Shown: one piece after another, positions 7,871 through 15,836 of the stretch
Layout: the number at the start of each line of letters is the position of its first letter
Position numbering within the stretch: position 1 is the stretch's first letter
Source: Clostridia bacterium
GTDB lineage: Bacteria; Bacillota; Sulfobacillia; SLMV01
DNA: 31,504 nt
NCBI GenBank assembly: GCA_007133365.1
Contig: SLMV01000149.1
Location: forward strand, 1-31,504
Direction: 5' to 3'
Notes under the pieces: model-generated
Seen by the model: the letters and a program-made list of their open reading frames with translations, nothing else
Told to the model about the DNA's origin: nothing
The model's database searches: none
Translations under genes and position numbers: made by a program

Positions 7871-9327
7871 GAAACATTCGGGTCCAACTCACACTGTCAC
7901 ACGTGGTGATTGCTGCCATTGTGATCATCACCATGGGCATTCTCTTAAATGGGCTAGTCCATTCCTACCTAATCACGGGCGCTCGCGAAACCCTGACCAC
8001 TCAAGGGCAAAGCATGGCCCAATTGTTCGCCGTTGAGATTCTGACTCGCGGCCAGCGTTTTTTTTGGGAGGACAGCCTCCAACTTTGGGCCCGGACCACA
8101 GCATCCATGATCAATGCCGAATTCATTGTGCTTTCCCGCCAAGGGGATCTTCTTGTTGCTTCCTTACGCCCGGAGATTGCGGAGGATCCCGAGGCCTTAT
8201 TGGATGAAGAACCCATCCAAAAGGCGCTCGATACTGGGTCGGTTCAATCCACCCAGTGGCGCGATCAAGAAGGCGAACTTTTCGTCTCCGTTTTCGTGCC
8301 GATCCTCATTTCACCCGATGATCCCCCCCAAGGCGTGGTGGCGCTCTTTCAACCGATTGCTGCGGCCACACAAGCGGCCCAGGATATCCTGCGCATCGTC
8401 ATTCAAACCGCGGGGATCGCCCTGGTGCTCGCCATTTTGGCGAGTTTTCTATTCGCCCGCCGGATTTCGCGTCCGGCAGAAGAGCTCAGTGACGTGGCCC
8501 GCGCCCTAGGCCGAGGGGATCTCAGCCAGCGAGCCGGTACGCACTACGCCCGAGAATTCGCTCAGCTCGCCGAACAAATCAATGAAATGGCCGAACAAAT
8601 CCGTGATCTCTTACAGCGTCGGACGCATTTCTCCGCCATGATCTCCCACGAAATTCGGACCCCGGTGACCTCGATCAAGGGATTCGTTCAGGCCATTCAA
8701 GATGGAATCATTCCTCCGGAGGAACAAAGTGACTATCTCGATGCGGTGTTGGACGAAACGCGACGAATCGAACGGTTGCTCGGTGATTTGCTGCAATTGG
8801 AGCGATTGGAGGCGGGGCAAATGCCCCTTGAATTCGACTGGATTCCGGCTGAGCGACTGCTCAAAGAGGCCACCGCGCGCGCCGCCGCCCGGGCACGAGA
8901 ACAAGACGTCACCCTAAAAACCACCCCTTCCGATGTCATCTTCGATCTTTGGGGTGATGAAGAGCGGTTGCACCAAGTATTCGGCAATCTCATCGATAAT
9001 GCCATTCGCTTTTCCCCGGCCGGGGCAGAAATTGAGGTGGGGGCTCAGATCGACACGTCCCATGATCGGGCTCAACTATGGGTAGCGGATGAGGGGCCCG
9101 GCATTCCAGATCAAGCCCTTGATCGCATCTTCGAACGGTTCTATCGCGTGCCCAAAACGGCAGGTGACGAAGGAGCAGGGCTCGGTTTAGCCATCTCAAA
9201 ACAAATCATTAATAAACACGGCGGAACGTTATGGGCGGAAAATCGCACCACCGGGGGCGCCATCTTCTACTTCCAGATTCTGCGAACTCGCGTCACGTCG
9301 TCGTCGGGACTAGACGCCAATAGGTAA
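7867..9327 (+). CDS. Membrane sensor histidine kinase (HAMP-HisKA-HATPase)
   Basis: 486-aa kinase partnered with the upstream regulator through a 4-nt ATGA overlap. TM helix 1 spans about 8-32. An extracytoplasmic sensor of about 140 residues follows, acidic and rich in Glu/Asp, then TM helix 2 at about 176-198 and a HAMP linker (about 199-250). HisKA carries the phospho-acceptor H261 in MISHEIRTPVTSIKGF. HATPase motifs are all present: N box NLIDNAIRF, G1 DEGPGIP, F box IFERFYR, G2 GAGLGLAI. The sensor is PhoR/ResE-like in layout, but the ligand is unknown. The last 35 nt overlap the convergent hydrolase gene, and no terminator separates them. Confidence 0.95.
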   Translation: MRNIRVQLTLSHVVIAAIVIITMGILLNGLVHSYLITGARETLTTQGQSMAQLFAVEILTRGQRFFWEDSLQLWARTTASMINAEFIVLSRQGDLLVASLRPEIAEDPEALLDEEPIQKALDTGSVQSTQWRDQEGELFVSVFVPILISPDDPPQGVVALFQPIAAATQAAQDILRIVIQTAGIALVLAILASFLFARRISRPAEELSDVARALGRGDLSQRAGTHYAREFAQLAEQINEMAEQIRDLLQRRTHFSAMISHEIRTPVTSIKGFVQAIQDGIIPPEEQSDYLDAVLDETRRIERLLGDLLQLERLEAGQMPLEFDWIPAERLLKEATARAAARAREQDVTLKTTPSDVIFDLWGDEERLHQVFGNLIDNAIRFSPAGAEIEVGAQIDTSHDRAQLWVADEGPGIPDQALDRIFERFYRVPKTAGDEGAGLGLAISKQIINKHGGTLWAENRTTGGAIFYFQILRTRVTSSSGLDANR

Positions 9328-10318
9328 GGCCATTTCGAACAATGGGCTCCACCTGTTCATCTTGCCAAAGCGCAACCAGCAGTGCGTGAACCGAATCTTC
9401 GGCCAATTGCTGCTGTTCATCAAGGACCCGAATATTCCCATCATAGAGAACATCGGATAGTTCCTTGATGGTTTGAGGGGCATCCATCAGCTCATCCACG
9501 ACGGCTTCTCTAATCTGTTCAGCCCGGCGCAGGGTATTTTTTAAAAATCGTCGGCATTTTCTTCGCCCCACGGTGGGAATCGAATGTCCCCATCCGATGA
9601 AGTCGGTATCGAGAAGGAGCAAACGCTGCATGCTGTCCTGCCAAGCCTGATGATCCCCTAAGGGATAAGGACGTCCCGGACCAAACCATAACGGCACATC
9701 ACCGGCAAACAACATGCCTTCGTTGGGGATATAGGCGGAGATGCTCCCCGGCGAGTGACCCGGGGTATGGAGGATTTCTATTTGCAGATCCCCGAGTTCA
9801 AAAAGGTCCCCGTCTTCACAGGTCGCATCGACTTTCACGGGGAAGTACTGGTCGTACACTACCCTTTGCTGGTAGGCCTCGTATTCGTCTCGCGTTCGGT
9901 TCATCTCTTCAAACGCCGCCCAAAGGGTCCGGCCATAAGCATTTTCCATATATTGATCATCAAAAATCTTTAGCGGCTGCTCAATCAGCGGTAAATCAAG
10001 AGGGTGGCAATAAAGCGGTGCCCCGATTTGATCTCGAAACCAATGCCCATTGCCCACATGATCGGGATGGTCATGGGTTAAAATCAGCCATTGGGGTTTG
10101 AGCCGACGACGATTGAGCGCACCCATCAAGGCGTGAAACGCCTTAATACCCAAACCGGTATCAATGATCCCGCATTCTCGATCTTGCACGATAACGTAAA
10201 CGGCCGACGTTGGCTGACGTGCAATTTCATCATCCTCCTCGTACCGGGAGGCCTGTCCTTCACCGAGCAGTGTCCCGCGTAAATAAAAACCCAAATCATT
10301 CGGCAATTCTCGAATCAT
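9293..10318 (-). CDS. Metallo-beta-lactamase-fold hydrolase, glyoxalase II-like
   Basis: Cytosolic MBL-fold enzyme of about 341 aa. Metal-binding motifs are HDHPDHVGNGH (HxHxDH), HTPGHSPGS, the AGD of MLFAGDVPLWFG, and a late GWGHSIP histidine. This is the binuclear zinc or iron layout of glyoxalase II-like hydrolases. An alpha-helical C-terminal extension of about 90 residues resembles the winged tail of the LACTB2-like subgroup. The substrate is unknown. I place the start at ATG 10318 because GGGAGG lies 11 nt upstream and the protein then begins MIRELPND; ATG 10345 (350 aa) is possible but has no well-spaced site. Its 3' end overlaps the kinase gene tail to tail. Confidence 0.85.
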   Translation of the reverse strand: MIRELPNDLGFYLRGTLLGEGQASRYEEDDEIARQPTSAVYVIVQDRECGIIDTGLGIKAFHALMGALNRRRLKPQWLILTHDHPDHVGNGHWFRDQIGAPLYCHPLDLPLIEQPLKIFDDQYMENAYGRTLWAAFEEMNRTRDEYEAYQQRVVYDQYFPVKVDATCEDGDLFELGDLQIEILHTPGHSPGSISAYIPNEGMLFAGDVPLWFGPGRPYPLGDHQAWQDSMQRLLLLDTDFIGWGHSIPTVGRRKCRRFLKNTLRRAEQIREAVVDELMDAPQTIKELSDVLYDGNIRVLDEQQQLAEDSVHALLVALWQDEQVEPIVRNGLTYWRLVPTTT

Positions 10319-10375
10319 AAGTTCTAGCGCCTCCCACCCGAACATCCTTCAACCGAAATCGTCTCCTCTCACCGG

Positions 10376-10404
10376 ATTATAACGCAGAGACGGCGCCAAT
10401 TAAA
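10376..10404 (-). promoter_or_regulatory. Candidate promoter for the MBL hydrolase
   Basis: On the minus strand TTTAAT and TATAAT are separated by 17 bp, placing a transcription start about 25 bp or more ahead of either start codon. The -10 is perfect; the -35 matches 3 of 6. The rest of the 290-bp divergent spacer to the S9 peptidase shows no clear plus-strand promoter. Confidence 0.45.
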
Positions 10405-10608
10405 GCCGGATACCTTGTCATTCGCCAACGCTGGTGCCGATCAAACGTCAAAACTCCAGCAGGATTCGACGTCCCCTCCTCGAAATGATAGGCCTAGTAC
10501 GAAAGAATCTGACATTAACGAGACCCTATTACATCCAGACAATCCGTGACCACCCGAAATGCCTCGTCCATCCGCTGCTTTTCGTTTATCAAAAGATCGG
10601 AGGAAAGC

Positions 10609-12705
10609 ATGACAGAACGTTCGAAATCATTACTAACATCCCGTCACATCCTCAGGTTCCAAAATGCCAGCGATCCGCAGGTGTCGCCTTCGGCCAATGA
10701 AGTCGCCTGGCTCAAGACGTGGATTGATGCCGAGGACAATCAATACCGTTCCACCATTATGGTCACCGACCTTGCGTCAGGACAAAGTCGCAAGTTGACT
10801 CACGGTCAAGCCTCGGAATCAGAGCCGCGTTGGTCCCCCGACGGCCAGTACATCGCCTTTTTAAAAAGCGATGAGGCCCCTCCATTTGAATCCCAAGTGG
10901 CCGTCATCGGACGCGGGCCGCAAATCCACGTCGTTTCGGCCCAAGGGGGATCCTCTCGTCCGCTCACCACCTTGCTCGGCGGCGCAAGTCAAATCGTCTG
11001 GTCGCCCCAGGGGGACGCGATCGCCTTTACCACCTGGGTCGATCCCGACGAAGGCCTAGCGAATGTCGACGATCCGCAACCCGATCTTACCGACCCCTAT
11101 GTTCGTTACAACCAGGACGTCATGCGGGTTAAGCGCATGCGCTGGAAAATGGACGGGGTGGGCTATCTGGGGAACTACTTTACCCACATTGCCCGCGTTA
11201 TGTTCAATCCGGACGCCCAAGATCTCCCCAGCCCTGTTTTATTAACCCAAGGTCCCACTGACTTTTCGGGTCCCACCTTCTCCCCCGATGGTCAACATCT
11301 GGTCGTGGCCGGCAATACGAAACCGGGCTGGGAAAACTCACGCAAACAGTATATCTATCGAATTGATGCCACTCGGGAAGACCCGGGACCGGTGGAAGAG
11401 CTTTTCGGCCTCGAAGAAATGCGGAGCACGGATTTGGCCTATTCGCCCGATGGCACCATGCTGGCGTTTTGTGGCCACAATGATCCCGCGCTCGGACATT
11501 ACGGGAATCAGCGGGTCTGGGTCTATTCCTTCGGTGAGCAATCCGCGCGTTGCCTCACCGATGACATCGACACCACCTTCGGGGATTATTCCCGTGATGG
11601 CGACATGACCGTCCGACGGGGCAGCGCCGGCGACGACGGCCCCATTTGGCTTTCAGACAATAAAGGCCTGCTCGTGATCAGCAACCAGCGGGGCACCACC
11701 CATCTGAATCGCCTATGCGTTCGTTCCGGTGAACTCACCCCCTTATTGGTTGGCGAACGGGTCCTCAACGGCTTCAGCGTTGCTCCCGATGATGACTTCG
11801 CCGTCGGCCTAGTGGCCGATGCCGAAAACCCGGGCGACCTTTATCAATTCCCCCTTCGCGAAGGAGCGGAACAAGAACTCAAACGGTTGACCCACATTAA
11901 TGATGAAGTGCTAAACCAAGTCGCCCTGAACCCGGCACAACCCTTCACTTTCGAATCCGATGGAGAGGAAATCCTTGGATGGGTCGTTTCACCCCCCGAT
12001 CGAAAGCCCGGGGAACGCTACCCCATTCTTCTATATAACGGGGGCGGGGCCGGCGGTATGCGAACGGGTCTTCTCAATTACCAGGCCCAATTCTTCGCCG
12101 CCAACGGCTATGTCGTACTCCACTGTAATGCTCGAGGCAATCATGGGCATGGCGAAGCCTTCTCCGCGGTCGGTCGAGGTCGTTGGGGCAGTGAGGATTA
12201 CCAGGACAATATGCGGGCATTGGCCGCAGCCGCCGAGCAATTTGACTTTGTCGATCTCGAAAACAAGGGCGTCTACGGCGGTAGCTATGGCGGATACATG
12301 ACCACCTGGACGATCGGTCATCAACCGGACTTTAAAGCGGCCGTGGCCGTCAACCTCCTCTATGATCGCTTTTCGTTCAACGGGACTGGTGATATGAGTT
12401 TCCTCCTCGATCAGGTGGAATTTGACCGAAAACCACCGTGGGAATGGGCCGAAAAATATTGGGAGCGCTCCCCCATGAAATACGTGGCCGGCATTAAGAC
12501 GCCCACGTTGGTCATCCACGCCGGGGAAGACCATCGGTGTCCGGTTGACCAAGGCGAGCAACTCTTCAATCACTTACAAGCCCTGCAAGTCCCGAGTGAA
12601 TTGGTGCGATTCGCCCAGGCCGCCCACGGCATTCGCGAGCCCTGGCACCGGGTGTTACGTTCCGATGTCATGCTCGATTGGTTCAACCGGCACATGGGCT
12701 GCTAG
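10609..12705 (+). CDS. S9 family prolyl-oligopeptidase-like peptidase
   Basis: 698-aa cytosolic serine peptidase of the acylaminoacyl-peptidase/DPP branch. The N-terminal part (about 25-420) is a seven-bladed beta-propeller with recurring TolB/PD40-type strands (SPDGQYIAF, SPQGDAIAF, SPDGQHLVV, SPDGTMLAF). The C-terminal alpha/beta hydrolase carries the triad S559 in GGSYGGYMT, D641 in HAGEDHRCP and H673 in AAHGIREP. Such enzymes release dipeptides or blocked residues from short peptides. ATG 10609 is chosen because GGAGG sits 6 nt upstream; upstream in-frame codons lack a site and do not look like family sequence. It is followed after 73 bp, with an intervening hairpin, by a second M24 peptidase, so the pair forms a peptide-degradation unit. 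Confidence 0.95.
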   Translation: MTERSKSLLTSRHILRFQNASDPQVSPSANEVAWLKTWIDAEDNQYRSTIMVTDLASGQSRKLTHGQASESEPRWSPDGQYIAFLKSDEAPPFESQVAVIGRGPQIHVVSAQGGSSRPLTTLLGGASQIVWSPQGDAIAFTTWVDPDEGLANVDDPQPDLTDPYVRYNQDVMRVKRMRWKMDGVGYLGNYFTHIARVMFNPDAQDLPSPVLLTQGPTDFSGPTFSPDGQHLVVAGNTKPGWENSRKQYIYRIDATREDPGPVEELFGLEEMRSTDLAYSPDGTMLAFCGHNDPALGHYGNQRVWVYSFGEQSARCLTDDIDTTFGDYSRDGDMTVRRGSAGDDGPIWLSDNKGLLVISNQRGTTHLNRLCVRSGELTPLLVGERVLNGFSVAPDDDFAVGLVADAENPGDLYQFPLREGAEQELKRLTHINDEVLNQVALNPAQPFTFESDGEEILGWVVSPPDRKPGERYPILLYNGGGAGGMRTGLLNYQAQFFAANGYVVLHCNARGNHGHGEAFSAVGRGRWGSEDYQDNMRALAAAAEQFDFVDLENKGVYGGSYGGYMTTWTIGHQPDFKAAVAVNLLYDRFSFNGTGDMSFLLDQVEFDRKPPWEWAEKYWERSPMKYVAGIKTPTLVIHAGEDHRCPVDQGEQLFNHLQALQVPSELVRFAQAAHGIREPWHRVLRSDVMLDWFNRHMGC

Positions 12706-12712
12706 GGAATCA

Positions 12713-12745
12713 ACTGCGCCCGGACTGTCCGTATCCGGGCGCAGT
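12713..12745 (+). other. Strong hairpin without U-tract between S9 and M24 genes
   Basis: ACTGCGCCCGGA and TCCGGGCGCAGT form a perfect 12-bp stem around a 9-nt loop, 7 nt after the S9 stop. No T-run follows (CTCTGC), so it is more likely an mRNA stabiliser, a processing barrier or a Rho-independent-like pause than a true terminator. The M24 ribosome binding site is 20 nt downstream. Confidence 0.6.
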
Positions 12746-12778
12746 CTCTGCACCCGATCAACGAAGGGAGGCAATTGC

Positions 12779-13930
12779 ATGATTGATTACGCCCAGCGAC
12801 TCAAAACGTTTCGCGAGAAAATGGCCGAGCGCGGATGGGGTGCCGCCCTACTGACACCGTCGGGTGATGCCGAATACCTTTTGGGCATCCGGCGTCAACG
12901 TCCCCACGCCACCGAACACCACATGCACGGCGACTGGCTTTACGGGGTCTTGGTCACGCCGTCTGCTTGTGTGGCCATCACCCCCTACCTGGCAGAATCG
13001 CACATTCGCCAACAGATTCAAGATAAACCCTGGATAACCAATATCGAACGCATCGGGGAAGGCCAGAATCTGCCCGAACTGGTCCGACGGCTCGCAGATG
13101 AACATTCCTTCGGATCCAAGACCCTGGCCATTCCCGGACATGCACCCGCACAGACCGCACTCGCGCTAAAACAATACCTTCCCGCCATTTCGTTTGCCTC
13201 CACCGCCGATCTCCTCGCGCCTTGGCGCGCAATCAAAGAACCGGAGGAAATCAAACGAATGCAAAAGGCGGCCGAGATAACGGATCAAATCTTTGAGGAG
13301 GTCCTAAACCAATTACAGATCGGCATGACCGAACAAGACATCATGTTGGAAATTGAACATCAAATGCTCGCCCACGGCGCCGAAGGTCCCTCCTTTGTCA
13401 CCGGCGTCATGATCCGAGGGGGTGATGGATCGGAAGCGCTCGAGGGCATTCGACGCGCCGGATCCGTCCAATTGCTCCCCAATCGAACACTCGCTTTTGA
13501 TTTCGGCATCGTCCATGACGGTTATGTCAGTGACTTTGGTCGAACCGTCTACTGCGGCGAACCCGATAGCACCCTCCAAAACTACCACCAACTTGTCATC
13601 GATGCGCAAACAGCCGGCATTGAGGCATTGCGACCCGATGGCATCACCACCGAGGCGGTTGACCGAGCCGCCCGAGACATTATCGAATCGGCCGGGCTCG
13701 GAGAGCATTTCTTCCACCGTCTCGGTCACGGGATCGGCATTGACGTTCACGAATCGCCCTTTTTGGCGCTCGGTGATACCACTCCCGTTGCCGAAAACAT
13801 GTGTTTTACGGTCGAGCCAAGCCTCTATCTGCCCAATCGATGTTTCATTCGCGTCGAAGACGTGGTGGTCGTCACCCCATCAGGCGGAAGAGCGCTCAAT
13901 GCGATATCAAAAGAAATGATCGTCATCTAA
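12779..13930 (+). CDS. M24 family metallopeptidase (Xaa-Pro peptidase), second copy
   Basis: 383-aa cytosolic peptidase, creatinase/prolidase fold. The N-terminal domain spans about 1-150 and the catalytic domain about 155-383. The five metal ligands are D241, D252, H317 (RLGHGIGIDVHE), E346 (TVEPSLY) and E360 (RVEDVVVV), all conserved. ATG 12779 is fixed by GGGAGG 7 nt upstream; earlier in-frame codons lie inside the S9 gene. It differs from the other M24 protein of the window in length, N-terminus and the GIDVHESP segment, which is closer to classical Xaa-Pro aminopeptidases. Its position right after S9 suggests sequential trimming of proline-containing peptides. A long hairpin follows 11 nt after the stop. 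Confidence 0.93.
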   Translation: MIDYAQRLKTFREKMAERGWGAALLTPSGDAEYLLGIRRQRPHATEHHMHGDWLYGVLVTPSACVAITPYLAESHIRQQIQDKPWITNIERIGEGQNLPELVRRLADEHSFGSKTLAIPGHAPAQTALALKQYLPAISFASTADLLAPWRAIKEPEEIKRMQKAAEITDQIFEEVLNQLQIGMTEQDIMLEIEHQMLAHGAEGPSFVTGVMIRGGDGSEALEGIRRAGSVQLLPNRTLAFDFGIVHDGYVSDFGRTVYCGEPDSTLQNYHQLVIDAQTAGIEALRPDGITTEAVDRAARDIIESAGLGEHFFHRLGHGIGIDVHESPFLALGDTTPVAENMCFTVEPSLYLPNRCFIRVEDVVVVTPSGGRALNAISKEMIVI

Positions 13931-13941
13931 GCCCCTTATCA

Positions 13942-13990
13942 CCTCGACCCCGACTTTGAACGTTGTCAGCGCCATCTGTCGGGGTCGAGG
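13942..13990 (+). other. Long hairpin downstream of the M24 gene
   Basis: CCTCGACCCCGAC and GTCGGGGTCGAGG form a perfect 13-bp stem around a 23-nt loop. No T-tract follows (CGTATCATCC). The position suggests 3'-end formation or stabilisation of the S9-M24 transcript rather than canonical intrinsic termination. Confidence 0.55.
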
Positions 13991-14078
13991 CGTATCATCC
14001 TATCATTCGAGCCCGCCTCATTTTGTTCCAAGCGCCCTAACTTAAATGAATCTTAACTAATTCGTCGACATTTACCAC

Positions 14079-14124
14079 TATAATAGGGACAAACTATCGT
14101 ACTGACATGCGAAGTCGCATTCAG
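14079..14124 (+). promoter_or_regulatory. Candidate -10 and leader hairpin of the ABC exporter operon
   Basis: TATAAT at 14079-14084 is a perfect -10, but no good -35 is seen at 17 bp. About 18 bp downstream, CTGA-c-ATGCG (14102-14111) pairs with CGCAT-TCAG (14116-14124 plus one unpaired T region), giving a hairpin that ends immediately before the AGGAGG ribosome binding site (14125-14130). After that site an out-of-frame mini-ORF, ATG TTG ATG TGA (14132-14143), overlaps the true start. This arrangement could affect ribosome access. Confidence 0.4.
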
Positions 14125-14139
14125 AGGAGGAATGTTGAT

Positions 14140-15108
14140 GTGAATATGATCGAGGTGAAACAACTCACAAAACGTTATGGTGATAAGGTCGCGGTCAAAG
14201 ACCTCAGCTTTACGGCAGCCAAAGGTGAGATCTTGGGATTTTTGGGGCCCAACGGAGCCGGCAAGACCTCAACGATGCGAGTCATCACCGGTTTCATTCC
14301 CCCCACGTCCGGCACCGTTAAAGTGGATGGGCTCGACGTGGTGGAAAATGTGCTCGAGACGCGGCGGCGGATCGGATATTTGCCCGAATACTCGCCGCTT
14401 TATCCTGAAATGACCGTGGCAGACTTTCTGGATTTCATGGCGGAAATGAAGGAAATTGAGCCCGGTAAGAAACAAAAGGAAATTGATCGCGTGGTCGAAC
14501 AGTTGGAATTGGGACCGGTATTCAACCGGTTAACCGGGAATTGTTCGCTGGGTTATCGGCACCGGATTGGGCTGGCACATGCCCTTTTGGGCGATCCTGA
14601 GATTCTGATCCTCGACGAACCCACCTCGGGACTTGATCCCCGCCAGCGAATTGAAATTCGCGATCTAATTCGTGGACTTTCCGGTCGTCGAACCGTGATT
14701 CTAAGTTCCCATGTCTTGCCGGAGGTCCAACAGACATGTGAACGCGTGGTCATTATCAATAACGGGGAACTCGTAGCGGTGGATACCCCCACGGGACTGG
14801 CAACTCGCATGAAAGGCGTGGCCACCTTGAGCGTCACCGTGCGTGGGTCAGCGAATAAGGCGCAAAAAGCAATCAAACAGATCCCGGGCGTTCTCGAGAT
14901 TGACATCGAGGCCGACAAGAGGGAAAAGAACATTAACCGTTTGACGGTATCGGCAAGCCCCGACAAAGATCTTCGGGAATTGATATTTCGGGCGTTGGCA
15001 TCTTCGGACGTGGCCGTTTTGGAACTCAGTGCGCAAGACGCCTCACTTGAAGATGTCTTCCTTCAGCTCACCACGGAAGACCCGCAGCGAAAGGAGGTCG
15101 TCCAATGA
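14140..15108 (+). CDS. ABC transporter ATP-binding protein, GldA-like
   Basis: 322-aa ATPase of the ABC-2/gliding-type exporter class. Walker A is GPNGAGKTST, Walker B ILILDEPTSGLDP, and the switch histidine is in LSSHVLPEV. The ABC signature reads CSLGYRHRIGLA, close to the LSKGYRQRVGLA typical of GldA and unlike classical LSGGQ. A C-terminal domain of about 90 residues after 220 follows the catalytic core, as in other ABC-2 ATPases. I choose GTG 14140, which lies 9 nt after AGGAGG; ATG 14146 is the main alternative. It overlaps the permease gene by 4 nt. The operon has the order GldA, GldF, GldG-like. Outside gliding bacteria the exported substrate of such systems is mostly unknown. Confidence 0.93.
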   Translation: MNMIEVKQLTKRYGDKVAVKDLSFTAAKGEILGFLGPNGAGKTSTMRVITGFIPPTSGTVKVDGLDVVENVLETRRRIGYLPEYSPLYPEMTVADFLDFMAEMKEIEPGKKQKEIDRVVEQLELGPVFNRLTGNCSLGYRHRIGLAHALLGDPEILILDEPTSGLDPRQRIEIRDLIRGLSGRRTVILSSHVLPEVQQTCERVVIINNGELVAVDTPTGLATRMKGVATLSVTVRGSANKAQKAIKQIPGVLEIDIEADKREKNINRLTVSASPDKDLRELIFRALASSDVAVLELSAQDASLEDVFLQLTTEDPQRKEVVQ

Positions 15109-15815
15109 AGAAGATTTGGGCCGTCACAAAACGGGAAATCTCCACGTATCTCTATACTCCAACGGCATACGCGGTCTTAGCTGCCTTTTTGGTGATCTCG
15201 GGCTATTTCTTTTCACTGTCCGTCCTCACCACCCAGTCGGCTTCTGTGCAATCGACCTTGGGAAATGCGGGCCTGATTATGGTCTTTATGGCACCAATAT
15301 TGACGATGCGGCTTTTGGCCGAAGAAAGTAATCTCGGAACCTCCGAAGTCCTGTTCACCACCCCGGTCAGTATTGGGCAAGTGGTTGCCGGGAAATTCCT
15401 CGGAGGCTTTGCCATCATCACGCTCCTTATTGTGCTCATGATGGCCTATCCCCTAGTGCTCGATTATTACGGCAATCCGGACTGGGGTGTGATGCTCTCC
15501 GGATACTTGGGCTTTTGGTTGATGGCAGGAGCATTTTTGGCAGCAGGCATATTCACGTCATCGCTGACAAATAGTCAGATGGTAGCAGGAGTGGCCGGCA
15601 TTGCCCTCCTGATGTTGCTTTGGGTCATCGATTGGGCCGCCCAAGCACTCGGCGCCCCCTTAGAGCAGATTCTCATGCCGCTATCCGTCACTCGACATTT
15701 TGCCGATTTCAACCGCGGGATCATCGACACACAAAGCATTATCTTCTACCTATCACTAATCGTCGGTTTTCTCTTCCTCAGTGGAAGAGTATTGGAAAGC
15801 CGTCAATGGCGCTAA
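15105..15815 (+). CDS. ABC-2 type permease, GldF-like
   Basis: 236-aa integral membrane protein with about six predicted TM helices: 19-42, 55-75, 99-121, 138-160, 168-190 and 215-232. The soluble loop containing RLLAEESNLGTSEVLFTTPVS between TM2 and TM3 is the standard coupling segment of the ABC-2 permease family and contacts the ATPase. It starts ATGAAGAAG, overlapping the ATPase stop by 4 nt, with AAGGAGG inside the upstream gene. It ends 21 nt before the GldG-like gene. Length and order match GldF of the Bacteroidetes gliding exporter and its homologues in many non-gliding bacteria, where it probably exports a lipid, polysaccharide or nutrient-related cargo. Confidence 0.93.
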   Translation: MKKIWAVTKREISTYLYTPTAYAVLAAFLVISGYFFSLSVLTTQSASVQSTLGNAGLIMVFMAPILTMRLLAEESNLGTSEVLFTTPVSIGQVVAGKFLGGFAIITLLIVLMMAYPLVLDYYGNPDWGVMLSGYLGFWLMAGAFLAAGIFTSSLTNSQMVAGVAGIALLMLLWVIDWAAQALGAPLEQILMPLSVTRHFADFNRGIIDTQSIIFYLSLIVGFLFLSGRVLESRQWR

Positions 15816-15836
15816 GAAAGGAGGGAGAGACGTTTC

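Noticed and set aside
10546..10608. 21-codon extension of the S9 peptidase
   Set aside because: ATG 10609 has GGAGG at good spacing; the extension has none and does not resemble the family.
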